This document shows, in pieces, positions 49,688 through 58,877 of a DNA stretch of 64,000 nucleotides. The stretch is from Clostridia bacterium. Lineage in GTDB: Bacteria; Bacillota; Clostridia; UBA1212; UBA1255. A program made the position numbers and the translations under genes. Numbering within the stretch: position 1 is the stretch's first letter; each line of letters starts with the position of its first letter. Below the pieces are notes generated by a model that was not told the DNA's origin, did not search any database, and saw nothing but the letters and a program-made list of their open reading frames with translations. The stretch is from the NCBI GenBank assembly GCA_016287565.1, contig JAEFAM010000004.1, forward strand, positions 33,703 through 97,702, written 5' to 3'.

Positions 49688-51709
49688 ATGGAATTCGATT
49701 ACCGACCTGATTTTTACCTGATCATCAACGCCCAGAACAACTGCTACTACTTCTCCGGCAACGGAGGCAGGGAGGGAGCGGAAGAGACCGGCCCCGGAAC
49801 GTTCAGATTGACCGACCCTACCGGAACTACGGAGACGTTGACGGAAGTGCGCGTCGAGACGGTCGACGAGGGCAGGAACTGGCGGCGGGTGCGCACGGTA
49901 TTGACCAACGCAGGCAGCGTGCCCGTGAGAGTCGAACTGCTCAGCGCGTCGTACCTGGCAGGCATCGGCCGCAGCGGGGGAGAGCCCTGGAAAAAACACC
50001 GTTTCGTGCTGCATTTCGCCCACAGCGCCTGGACCGGGGAGGCCCAGTGGCGCCATACGTTTGCGGAGGATGCGGGGCTTTATAAAACGTACAATCACGG
50101 GTCCCAGACTTCGTTCAGGCTGGCGTCCCAGAGCAGCTGGAGCACATGTTATCACGAGCCCGTGCTGATCGTGGAGGACACGTTGACCGGGCTCAGCTGG
50201 TTCACGCGCATCGAGTGCGGCCACGGGTGGTGCATTGACGCGGGCATCCGCGGGTACAGGGACGATACCGAGATCACAGTGATGGCAACGGACTGCATGG
50301 AGCGCAACGACGGCTGGCACGTGGAACTGGCGCCGGGCGAGTCCGTGGCAACGGCCTATGCCGTGGTGGGCTGCGTGGAAGGTGGATTCGAAGAGGCCGC
50401 GGCTGAATTGACGAAGGCCGCGAGGGCCGCGATGGCTGCTCAGTTCCCGAAGGGCGTGCCGCCGCTTTGCTACAACGACTATATGAACGCGCTCTGGGCG
50501 CTTCCCACGAGGGAAAAGACGCTGCGCCTGGTGGAGGCCGCCGCCGAGGGCGGCTGCGAGTATTACGTGATCGACGCGGGCTGGTACGGTGTCAGCGGCA
50601 ACGAGGAGCAGGACCTGGGGATGTGGGAGGTCAACGACGCCGTTTTCGGCGAAGGCGGGTACCGGGAGATCGCCGGCCGGATCAGGGCCGCGGGGATGCT
50701 GCCGGGCATCTGGTTCGAGATCGAATCCGCTGGCATCGAGTCTAAGATCGTGCGTGAACATCCGGAATACGTGCTGCGGCGCCGCGGAGACCCCGTCGGC
50801 GGGAGGCGTCTGCTGCTGGATTTCAGGCAGGAAGGCGTCAGGCAACATATTATGGGCCGGATCCGCGCCCTGTACGATATGGGCGTGAGGTATATCAAAA
50901 ACGATTACAACGCAAACACCGGGCCGGGGATCGATCCCGACGGCGCCTCCTCGCTGCACGGGCACAGCCAGGCGTTCAGCTCGTTTATTGACGCGGTCAG
51001 AGCCGAATTTCCCGACCTCCTCGTCGAAAACTGCGGTTCCGGGGCAATGCGTTCGGACATCGGTACGTTGTCCCGCTTCCACCTGCAGTCCGTCAGCGAC
51101 CAGGAGGACTATTTCCGGCTGCCTTCGATCGTTTCCGGCTCCGCCGCCTGCATTCCGCCGGAGCGGCTGGGCATCTGGGCCTATCCGTACCCCGTTCGCA
51201 TCGACTACCGGCAGAGCTTTACGCCCTCGCCCGAGTTCACGGCCCAATTCACCGACGGCCGCGTCACCGCGTACAACTGCGTGACCGGGCTCATGGGGCT
51301 CATGTACCTGTCTGGCCGCATCGACTGCGCCGACTTGCTGAACCGCCGCCTTATTAAGGACGCCTGCGCGCTGTACAAACGGTACCGGTCTGTCACCGCC
51401 TCCGCCTTCCCGCTGTATCCCACCGGCACCTTCGACATCGACTCCGACACCGTCAACACCTTCGCTCTCCGCGATCCTTCGTCCGGGACCGTTTTGCTGG
51501 CGGTGTGGAACAACGGCGACGGCCCGGCTTCGGCGACGGTCCCCCTGTCAAAACTATTCCCCGGCCTTTCCGGGGACAACGCCTTCGCTTCCTGCCGGAT
51601 CTCGGACGTGTACCCGAAGCTCCTGGGCTACACCGCCCGGCTCGACGGCGGCGCGGTCAAAGTCTCTCTGCCCTCCGGCAAAACAGCTCTTTTCGTCGCG
51701 CTGTACTAA
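49688..51709 (+). CDS. Alpha-galactosidase (GH36-like)
   Basis: YYVIDAGWYG; GVRYIKNDYNANTGPGID; LLVENCGSGAMRSDIGTLSRFHLQSVSDQEDY. Confidence 0.93.
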   Translation: MEFDYRPDFYLIINAQNNCYYFSGNGGREGAEETGPGTFRLTDPTGTTETLTEVRVETVDEGRNWRRVRTVLTNAGSVPVRVELLSASYLAGIGRSGGEPWKKHRFVLHFAHSAWTGEAQWRHTFAEDAGLYKTYNHGSQTSFRLASQSSWSTCYHEPVLIVEDTLTGLSWFTRIECGHGWCIDAGIRGYRDDTEITVMATDCMERNDGWHVELAPGESVATAYAVVGCVEGGFEEAAAELTKAARAAMAAQFPKGVPPLCYNDYMNALWALPTREKTLRLVEAAAEGGCEYYVIDAGWYGVSGNEEQDLGMWEVNDAVFGEGGYREIAGRIRAAGMLPGIWFEIESAGIESKIVREHPEYVLRRRGDPVGGRRLLLDFRQEGVRQHIMGRIRALYDMGVRYIKNDYNANTGPGIDPDGASSLHGHSQAFSSFIDAVRAEFPDLLVENCGSGAMRSDIGTLSRFHLQSVSDQEDYFRLPSIVSGSAACIPPERLGIWAYPYPVRIDYRQSFTPSPEFTAQFTDGRVTAYNCVTGLMGLMYLSGRIDCADLLNRRLIKDACALYKRYRSVTASAFPLYPTGTFDIDSDTVNTFALRDPSSGTVLLAVWNNGDGPASATVPLSKLFPGLSGDNAFASCRISDVYPKLLGYTARLDGGAVKVSLPSGKTALFVALY

Positions 51710-51711
51710 AG

Positions 51712-51898
51712 TGCAACGGTGGGTGCAACGGGGGACAGACCCCGGTTGGCGGACCGTTGGAACGGGGGACAGGTACCCGTTCTACGCTTGCCCGAAGGGC
51801 AAATTTCGCTGCGTGCCTGGCACGCAATTTAGCTCGCACGCCAGTGCGAATTTCGCTGTGCAACCGGGGTCTGTCCCCCGTTGCACCACGTTGCAGGC
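51712..51898. repeat. Composite palindromic element I
   Basis: tgcaacgggggacagaccccggttgg ... gaacgggggacaggtacccgttc ... 3 linker hairpins ... caaccggggtctgtcccccgttgca. Confidence 0.92.
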
Positions 51899-51913
51899 GG
51901 CCCTGTGTTGCAC

Positions 51914-51942
51914 TTGAAAACGGGCGGCGCTTGGGTTATAAT
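51914..51942 (+). promoter_or_regulatory. Promoter of SRP RNA
   Basis: TTGAAA-17-TATAAT, 7 nt upstream of SRP RNA 5' end. Confidence 0.82.
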
Positions 51943-51948
51943 GGCGTT

Positions 51949-52086
51949 ACGCCGGCTCGTAAAAGTGCCGCCGGGTCTTACGCAACGGAATTTTGTGAAC
52001 CCCGTCAGGTCCGGGAGGAAGCAGCGGTAAGCGAACCCTTTCGTGTGCCGTAAGTCCCCCGACGGTACTTTTAGGAGCCGGCGTTT
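51949..52086 (+). ncRNA. ffs: Bacterial signal recognition particle RNA
   Basis: gtgaaccccgtcaggtccgggaggaagcagcggtaagcg apical motif; ends acgccggctcgtaaaagt / acttttaggagccggcgt pair; lies next to dnaX as usual in Firmicutes. Confidence 0.93.
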
Positions 52087-52121
52087 TAGTTGCCGGAAGG
52101 AGCGGGAAGGAGCGCGATACT

Positions 52122-54074
52122 ATGTCTTATATGGCACTCTACCGAAAATGGCGGCCTCAGACGTTTGACGAGGTCGTGGAGCAGGAGGGCGTTGTCAACA
52201 TCCTGAGGAACGCGGTGGTTCAGAACAGGATCGCCCACGCGTATCTTTTTTCCGGTACGAGGGGCACGGGCAAGACGACGCTGGCCAAGATCTTTGCCAG
52301 GGCGGTGAACTGCCTTCACCCGCGGGGCGGCAATCCGTGCAACGAGTGCGAGATATGCCGGGGGATAATGAACAGGCAGATACTTGACGTGTCGGAGATC
52401 GACGCGGCGTCAAACAACGGCGTTGACAACATCCGCACGGTCATCGACGATTCGGCGTATTCTTCGTCGGTGGCGCGGTACCGGGTGTACATAATCGACG
52501 AGGTGCATATGTTGTCGCTGGCGGCGTTCAACGCGCTGCTGAAGACGCTGGAGGAGCCGCCGGAAAACGTCATTTTTATACTTGCCACCACGGAGCCGCA
52601 GAAATTGCCCGTGACGGTGCTGTCGCGCTGCCAGAGGTACGAGTTTAAACGAATTTCCAGGGACGGGATCGTTGCCCGGCTGAAATATATCTGCGGCGAA
52701 TCGGGGATCGACGCCACGGACGAGGCGCTGGGATTCCTGGCGGAGAAAGCGGACGGGGCTTTAAGAGACGCCATTAGCCTGCTGGACCAGACTTCCGCAG
52801 CCTCCGAAGGCAGGATCACGCTTGCCACCGCCAGAGCCGCCACCGGATCGCTTGACCGGGAGTTCCTCTGGGATTTCGTCTCCGGCATATTGAATTCGGA
52901 CAGCGAAAAACTGCTGCGGCTCAGCAACCGCATCTTCCGGGACGGCCGGGACCCTTCCACCTTCTTAAAGGAACTCATAGAAGTGCTCCGGAATATGATG
53001 ATCGTCACGTCGGTCAAGGACCCTTCGGACCTCATTTTCGAGGATGCCGAGGGCATAAAACAGCTTAAAAATCTGGCAAAAGGCCTGCGTGTGAGAGAGA
53101 TCGGAATGCTCATCCGCGAACTGTCGGGACTGGACAACAACCTTCGCTGGGCCGTGTCGAGGCAGATCGTTTTCGAAGCCGGGATCCTGGCGGCGTCCGA
53201 CAGGCGCTGGCGGGAAGAGACTGCGTCCGTGGAGACGAGGCTTTCGGAACTGGAAGACAGGATCGCGGATATTGCCGCGGGAGGGATAGTTTATCGGGAA
53301 AAGTCCGTAAACGACGGTCTTTCCGGGAGTTTTGCCGAGGCAGTGGTCAACGAAACGGCTGAAGTCGACCGCGGGGAGAGTTCGGGAAATATCGGGAAAT
53401 ATGAGGAAATTCCCGAAAACAAAGCGGAAAAGCCGTCAACGGCGCCTGTTGCAGCGGAGGCGGCCAACGAACCGGCGGAACCGAAAGCAGAAACTGCAGC
53501 TGAGGCTGCTGTCGGGACCGGCCCGGACGCCGTGTCCGGTGGCTGCAGAAAATTGACTGCGGCCGAATGGCAGGACATTTGCAGCGAAATGGAACACAGA
53601 GGCCAGATGTCGATGTTGACCTGGTACTCCGACAGCACCGCCCAGTACGAGCTGTCCGGAGACAGGCTGCTGATCGCTTTCGACGACGACATGACCGTCA
53701 GCATTTTGAAAAAATCCACCGCGGCCAATCTCAAGGTGGTGAACGAGGCCATTGCCGCCAGATTCGGCAGGAAAATGGAGCAGGTGGTCGCCGAAACGGG
53801 AGAGGCGCAGAAGATGATCGACGCGGCGAAAGGGACCTCTGCGGCCTTTGCAGCCCCGGTTGCATCGGTTGCTACGGTTGCCACGGCTGAACCGGCGGCC
53901 TCGGCGGCGACCGCGGACAGCAGGCCTGCAAAAAATGAAGAGCCGGCGCTTCCCGACGAAAGACCCGCAGAGACCGGATCCGAAAGACCCGACGATAAAT
54001 TCGACTCCGCAGTGGATTATTTCAAAAATCTTGCGGGAAAAATGAATTTTTCAGTAGATTTCAAGAAAGATTGA
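52122..54074 (+). CDS. dnaX: DNA polymerase III subunit gamma/tau
   Basis: MSYMALYRKWRPQTFDEVVEQEGVVNILRNAVVQNRIAHAYLFSGTRGTGKTTLAKIFARAVNC. Confidence 0.98.
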   Translation: MSYMALYRKWRPQTFDEVVEQEGVVNILRNAVVQNRIAHAYLFSGTRGTGKTTLAKIFARAVNCLHPRGGNPCNECEICRGIMNRQILDVSEIDAASNNGVDNIRTVIDDSAYSSSVARYRVYIIDEVHMLSLAAFNALLKTLEEPPENVIFILATTEPQKLPVTVLSRCQRYEFKRISRDGIVARLKYICGESGIDATDEALGFLAEKADGALRDAISLLDQTSAASEGRITLATARAATGSLDREFLWDFVSGILNSDSEKLLRLSNRIFRDGRDPSTFLKELIEVLRNMMIVTSVKDPSDLIFEDAEGIKQLKNLAKGLRVREIGMLIRELSGLDNNLRWAVSRQIVFEAGILAASDRRWREETASVETRLSELEDRIADIAAGGIVYREKSVNDGLSGSFAEAVVNETAEVDRGESSGNIGKYEEIPENKAEKPSTAPVAAEAANEPAEPKAETAAEAAVGTGPDAVSGGCRKLTAAEWQDICSEMEHRGQMSMLTWYSDSTAQYELSGDRLLIAFDDDMTVSILKKSTAANLKVVNEAIAARFGRKMEQVVAETGEAQKMIDAAKGTSAAFAAPVASVATVATAEPAASAATADSRPAKNEEPALPDERPAETGSERPDDKFDSAVDYFKNLAGKMNFSVDFKKD

Positions 54075-54093
54075 CCCGAAGCAGACCGGTGAA

Positions 54094-55980
54094 ATGAGCG
54101 CAGCAAAAGCAGGAAACGCGGAAAACGCAGAAAAAAGCGCAAACCTAAAAGGCGCAAACCAGGTGCTCGCCTCCGCCAAAAAATACAGAAAATGGTTCTT
54201 GATAGGGCCGTTTTTCAAACTGGTGGAGGCGGTTTTCGAACTGCTCATCCCCACGCTGATGGTGTACGTGATCGACCGAGGCGTCACCGGCAGAGACGGC
54301 GTATACGTGATGCGCATGATCCCCCTGATGCTGGGGATCGCGGCCGCCGGCTATCTGAGCGCCCTGGTCTGCCAGTACGTCGCCTCGCTGTCCTCCCAGG
54401 GTTTCGGCACGGAGCTTCGGTCAAGGCTGTTTTCCCACCTTTTAAGGATCTCCCAGAAAGACGCGGATCGGATCGGCACTTCCGGCATGGTCAACCGCGT
54501 CACCAACGACGTCAACATCCTTCAGCAGGCCGTTGCCATGCTCATACGCCTTGCCATCCGCGCCCCGTTCATCTGCGTCGGCAGCCTGGTGATGGCCGCG
54601 CTCCTCAACCTGAAACTCACCCTGGTCATACTCTGTGCGTTGCCCCTGCTGGTCGCCGTCGTGGTGCTGATCACCCGCCGCGGCGTGCCGCTGTTTGCAA
54701 AAGTGCAGAAAAAACTGGACAATATTGCCGTTATTTCCCGGGAAAACATGTCGGGAGCGCGGGTCATCCGTGCTTTTACCCGTTCCGAGAAGGAAAAACA
54801 GCGCTTCGAGGAGGAATGCGACGGGTATAACAAGGCAGTTGTCCGGGTCAACCGCGTTTCTGCGGTGCTGAATCCCCTCACGACGCTCATTATGAACCTG
54901 GCGGTCATCGCCGTGCTGTGGTTCGGCGGCAAAATGATCGCTTCGAACGATATGTCCGGCGGCCAGATCGTGGCGTTCATCAATTACATTTCGTATATGG
55001 TCACGGCACTGCTGGTGGTGGCCAATCTCGTTACGCTTTTCACGAAGGCGGCGGCCTCGTACAAGCGGGTGATGGAAGTGTTCGCGGTACCGGAAGCGGG
55101 GGAAACCGGAGAAAAGGCGGAGTCAAACGATGAGGCGAACGCGGAGGGAACTGGTGAAAGCGATGACGCGGGCGGAACGGAAAACGCTGACGGAACGGCT
55201 GAGATGGACGCAGCCGGCGGCATCGCCGTTGAGCTCAAAAATGTGAGCCTCAGATACATCGACGACGAAAACGTGCCCAACGCGCTGGAAAAGATCGACC
55301 TCCGGATCCCGCGGGGCTCCGTGCTGGGGATCGTGGGCGTCACGGGCAGCGGCAAGACCAGCCTGGTGAATCTGTTGACCGGCCTCTACGACCCCACCGA
55401 AGGCGAAATACTGATCCTCGGACGAAACATAAACAATATTGACCGTGCGGAGCTCCACCGGACCGTCGGCGTGGCGTCGCAGCAGAGCACGCTGTTTTCC
55501 GGAACGGTCAGGGACAATATCACCGCCGGGCGCAGGGATATTGACGACGGGCGGTGCCTGGAGGCGCTGAAGATCGCCCAGGCGGACGGGTTCGTGGCGG
55601 AAAAAGGCGGGCTGGACGCGCCGGTGGAGCGGGGAGGCGTCAATTTCTCCGGCGGCCAGAGGCAGAGGCTCAGCGTGGCCAGGGCCGTAGCCGGCAGGCC
55701 GGAAGTGCTGATCCTGGACGACAGTTTCAGCGCCCTTGACAACGCCACCGCGGCTTCCATGTTCCGTTCCATCCGCAATTCCGGAATCGAGACTATGATC
55801 ATCGTGTCCCAGCGGGTTGGCAGCGTGCGCCAGGCAGATCTCATACTGGTCCTGGACGACGGCAGGCCTGCGGGGCTCGGCACTCATAAGGAACTTTTGA
55901 GCGTGTCTCCGGTGTACGCGGAGATATGCAGGCTGTCCGGGGAAGCGGAACCCAAAGAAGGGGGCGATGCGGCATGCTGA
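54094..55980 (+). CDS. Heterodimeric ABC exporter subunit (degenerate Walker B)
   Basis: GVTGSGKTSLVNL, NFSGGQRQRLSVARA, LILDDSFSALD. Confidence 0.94.
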   Translation: MSAAKAGNAENAEKSANLKGANQVLASAKKYRKWFLIGPFFKLVEAVFELLIPTLMVYVIDRGVTGRDGVYVMRMIPLMLGIAAAGYLSALVCQYVASLSSQGFGTELRSRLFSHLLRISQKDADRIGTSGMVNRVTNDVNILQQAVAMLIRLAIRAPFICVGSLVMAALLNLKLTLVILCALPLLVAVVVLITRRGVPLFAKVQKKLDNIAVISRENMSGARVIRAFTRSEKEKQRFEEECDGYNKAVVRVNRVSAVLNPLTTLIMNLAVIAVLWFGGKMIASNDMSGGQIVAFINYISYMVTALLVVANLVTLFTKAAASYKRVMEVFAVPEAGETGEKAESNDEANAEGTGESDDAGGTENADGTAEMDAAGGIAVELKNVSLRYIDDENVPNALEKIDLRIPRGSVLGIVGVTGSGKTSLVNLLTGLYDPTEGEILILGRNINNIDRAELHRTVGVASQQSTLFSGTVRDNITAGRRDIDDGRCLEALKIAQADGFVAEKGGLDAPVERGGVNFSGGQRQRLSVARAVAGRPEVLILDDSFSALDNATAASMFRSIRNSGIETMIIVSQRVGSVRQADLILVLDDGRPAGLGTHKELLSVSPVYAEICRLSGEAEPKEGGDAAC

Positions 55981-57707
55981 AATGGCTCCTTTCATATCTC
56001 AAAAAATACCGCTTCAAACTGTTGTTGTCATCGCTGTTCGCCGCGGCATCCGGGGCGCTCCTGCTGGTGGGACCGCTGTTCCTGGGGAAGGCGATAGACG
56101 CGTTGACCGCATCCGGCGGCGTCAGGTGGGACGAACTGTATAAAAATCTCGGATTTTTGCTGATATTCTACTTAAGCGGCGCGGCATTGTCCTATATTTC
56201 GCCGGTATTGTCAGGAGAAGTCGCCGCCAGAGCCGTAACAGACATACGTTCTGACGTTTTTAAGCATATTTTGCGGCTGCCGCTAAGGTTCTTTGACACC
56301 AGGCCCCACGGAGACGTGATCGCGCGGATCACCACCGACTGCGAAAACATTTATGACGGCCTGGGGCAGAGCTTCGTGCAGCTATTTTCCGGCATCGTCA
56401 CCGTGGTCGGGACAATGATCGCCATGTTCGTGATCAGCCCCGTGATCGCTGCCGCGGTCCTGTGCCTCACGCCCCTGTCTCTGATCATCGCCCGGTTCGT
56501 GGTCATCCGCACGGCGCGGCTGTTCGCGGCTCAGCAGGCGAAGATGGGGGAGCTGGGCGCCCATACGGAAGAGATGCTTTCGGGGATCCGCACGGTCCAC
56601 GACTACTCTATGGAGGAGACGGCGGAGCAGGAATTCAGGCGGGTCAACGCCGAACTGTATAAGGTGGGCAAGAACGCCCAGTTCGGAGGGGCGCTGGTCA
56701 ATCCTTCCACGCGGCTGGTCAACAACGTGGCCTACATCTCCGTGGGGCTGATGGGTGCGTTGTTCGCGGTCAATAACGTCACTGCGGGGGGCTGGCCCAT
56801 GACCGTGGGCGTCATCGCGACGCTGTTGTCCTACGCCACCCAGTTTGCACGGCCCATAAACGAGATCGCCGGCGTCACCACCCACATCCAGAACGCGTTT
56901 GCCTCCGCCGCCAGGCTCAAGGAGATCCGCGAGGAAGCGCCCGAGAGCGACGAGACCGGCCTTGCGCGGCTGGAGCGGCCTCTGGGCGACATTTCCGCGG
57001 AGCATATCGAATTTTCGTACGTGCCCGAAAAGCCGCTGATACGCGACCTGAGCTTTTCCGCCCGGCCCGGAAGCGTCATTGCCATCGTGGGCCCCACCGG
57101 CGGCGGCAAGACTACCATCGTGAACCTGCTGATGCGGTTTTACGATCCCTTGTCCGGGACCATCCGCGTTGACGGGACCGATACGCTGACGGTGACCCGC
57201 GACAGCCTGCGCGAGGCGTTTTCCATGGTGCTTCAGGAGACCTGGCTGTTTACGGGCACGGTGCGGGACAACATCGCCTACGGCCTTCCCGGGGCGACCG
57301 ACGGGCAGATCGAGAAGGCTGCCAGGGCGGCCTGCGCGCACAATTTCATCAAGCGCCTTCCCAACGGTTACGACACGGTGGTCAGCGACGGCGGCGGCAA
57401 CCTCTCCGGCGGCCAGCGCCAGCTCATCACCATCGCCCGGGCAATGCTCTCCGACGCTCCGGTGCTGATCCTGGACGAGGCAACGAGCTCCGTCGACATC
57501 GTTACCGAGCAGTACGTGCGTCAGGGTTTCGCCAACCTTATGAGCGGCCGCACCTCCTTCATTATCGCCCACCGGCTGGCAACGGTCCGGCACGCCGACC
57601 TTATTTTGGTGGTGGACGGGGGCAACATAGTGGAGCAGGGCACTTACGCGGAGCTGATGGCGAGGCGGGGCCGCTACTGGGAGCTTGAGATGGCGGGCGC
57701 AACCTGA
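55974..57707 (+). CDS. Heterodimeric ABC exporter subunit (canonical NBD)
   Basis: GPTGGGKTTIVNL, NLSGGQRQLITIARA, LILDEATSSVD; ATG overlaps upstream stop. Confidence 0.94.
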   Translation: MLKWLLSYLKKYRFKLLLSSLFAAASGALLLVGPLFLGKAIDALTASGGVRWDELYKNLGFLLIFYLSGAALSYISPVLSGEVAARAVTDIRSDVFKHILRLPLRFFDTRPHGDVIARITTDCENIYDGLGQSFVQLFSGIVTVVGTMIAMFVISPVIAAAVLCLTPLSLIIARFVVIRTARLFAAQQAKMGELGAHTEEMLSGIRTVHDYSMEETAEQEFRRVNAELYKVGKNAQFGGALVNPSTRLVNNVAYISVGLMGALFAVNNVTAGGWPMTVGVIATLLSYATQFARPINEIAGVTTHIQNAFASAARLKEIREEAPESDETGLARLERPLGDISAEHIEFSYVPEKPLIRDLSFSARPGSVIAIVGPTGGGKTTIVNLLMRFYDPLSGTIRVDGTDTLTVTRDSLREAFSMVLQETWLFTGTVRDNIAYGLPGATDGQIEKAARAACAHNFIKRLPNGYDTVVSDGGGNLSGGQRQLITIARAMLSDAPVLILDEATSSVDIVTEQYVRQGFANLMSGRTSFIIAHRLATVRHADLILVVDGGNIVEQGTYAELMARRGRYWELEMAGAT

Positions 57708-57719
57708 GTGCAACGGGCC

Positions 57720-57858
57720 TGCAACGGGGGACAGACCCCGGTTGCAGACCCGACTTGAGCAACCGGGAACAGACGCGGAACACAGAAAAACGGGGGTCTG
57801 TCCCCCGTTAACGGTTTATCTTTGACCTTGCCGTAACGGGGGTCTGTCCCCCGTTGCA
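57720..57858. repeat. Composite palindromic element type 2, copy J (~140 bp)
   Basis: gcaacgggggacagaccccggttgcagacccgacttgagcaaccgggaacagacgcggaacacagaaaaacgggggtctgtcccccgttaacggtttatctttgaccttgccgtaacgggggtctgtcccccgttgca. Confidence 0.95.
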
Positions 57859-57879
57859 CCGCAGAAAGCGAGGAAGAAA

Positions 57880-58518
57880 ATGGATGACAATTTGCCAATG
57901 CAGATCAGCGACAACGTAACTTTGGGCGAGGACGGAGTCTATCGCTGGAAGCATGAGATCAACCTGTTCAAGAACCCCTCGATCTTTTTCCTGGTCTGGA
58001 AGATCTTCTTTTTCATCTTCCTGGTCATCTTTTTGATGATCAACCTGGTTGACCTCATCCTATATCCCCAAAATTTGCGCGAAATGTTCGTCAACAACCT
58101 GAAATTTGCCGGATATTTCCTGATCGGGATGACAATTGTCGTGGGTCTCGGCTATCTGATCTACGCGGCAATGATGAAAGGGAAGTATGTTGTCCGGTTC
58201 GAGATGACGGAGAAGGGCGTCAACCACATTCAGGAGGAGTCTCAGGCGAAAAAGTCGAAGGCCGTAGGGCGCGCGGCAACCGTCTCGGGGCTTCTTTCCG
58301 GCCGTTTCAGCTCAGCCGGCGCAGGCATGGCAGCGCAGCGCACCGAAATGTATTCCGACTTCCAGCGGGTCCGCAAGGTCAAGGCCTATCCGCGCAAGTC
58401 GCTCATCAAATTGAACGGCTACCTGAGCAGGAACCAGGTCTACACCTCAAAGGAAGATTTCGAGCTCGTCAAAACGTTTATCATCGAGCATTGCCCCAAT
58501 CTTGACAGCAAAAACTAA
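57880..58518 (+). CDS. Hypothetical membrane protein (two TM segments, YcxB-like organisation)
   Basis: Two hydrophobic segments; basic C-terminal domain FQRVRKVKAYPRKSLIKLNGYLSRNQVYT. Confidence 0.72.
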   Translation: MDDNLPMQISDNVTLGEDGVYRWKHEINLFKNPSIFFLVWKIFFFIFLVIFLMINLVDLILYPQNLREMFVNNLKFAGYFLIGMTIVVGLGYLIYAAMMKGKYVVRFEMTEKGVNHIQEESQAKKSKAVGRAATVSGLLSGRFSSAGAGMAAQRTEMYSDFQRVRKVKAYPRKSLIKLNGYLSRNQVYTSKEDFELVKTFIIEHCPNLDSKN

Positions 58519-58522
58519 AGGT

Positions 58523-58663
58523 CTGCAACGGGGGACAGACCCCGGTTGCAGACCCGACCTGAGCAACCGGGAACAGACGCGGAACACAGAAAAACGGGGG
58601 TCTGTCCCCCGTTAACGGTTTATCTTTGAACTTGCCGTAACGGGGGTCTGTCCCCCGTTGCAG
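58523..58663. repeat. Composite palindromic element type 2, copy K
   Basis: Near-identical to copy J by eye. Confidence 0.95.
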
Positions 58664-58698
58664 CCCCCTCAGCCTCATTGCAGCCACAAGGAACGAAT

Positions 58699-58757
58699 AA
58701 AAAACGCCGGGACCTTGCCGCGGTCAGCGGTCCGGGTCCCGGCGTTACCTTTTTTTA
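58699..58757. terminator. Large terminator-type hairpin between convergent genes
   Basis: aacgccgggacc...ggtcccggcgtt followed by acctttttttaa. Confidence 0.7.
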
Positions 58758-58877
58758 ACTAATTAGTTGTCTCTCATTAGCCAAATCGGTTAGTTAGTTA
58801 ATTGGTTATTGATTGTCAGACGCAACCTGTTCACAGACGTTGCCAGTCCAAAGGCGATTGACCGCCGTTGACCACCG

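Noticed and set aside
54094-57707. Degenerate Walker B (DD instead of DE) in one exporter subunit as evidence of gene decay
   Set aside because: Normal for heterodimeric ABC exporters, which pair one degenerate with one canonical nucleotide site; the 39.7-43.4 kb pair shows the same.
58755-58820. ttaactaattagttgtctctcattagccaaatcggttagttagttaattggttattg as a replication iteron or phage att site
   Set aside because: A short AT-rich stretch with irregular TTAG/TTGG repeats downstream of a terminator; no replication or integrase gene nearby.
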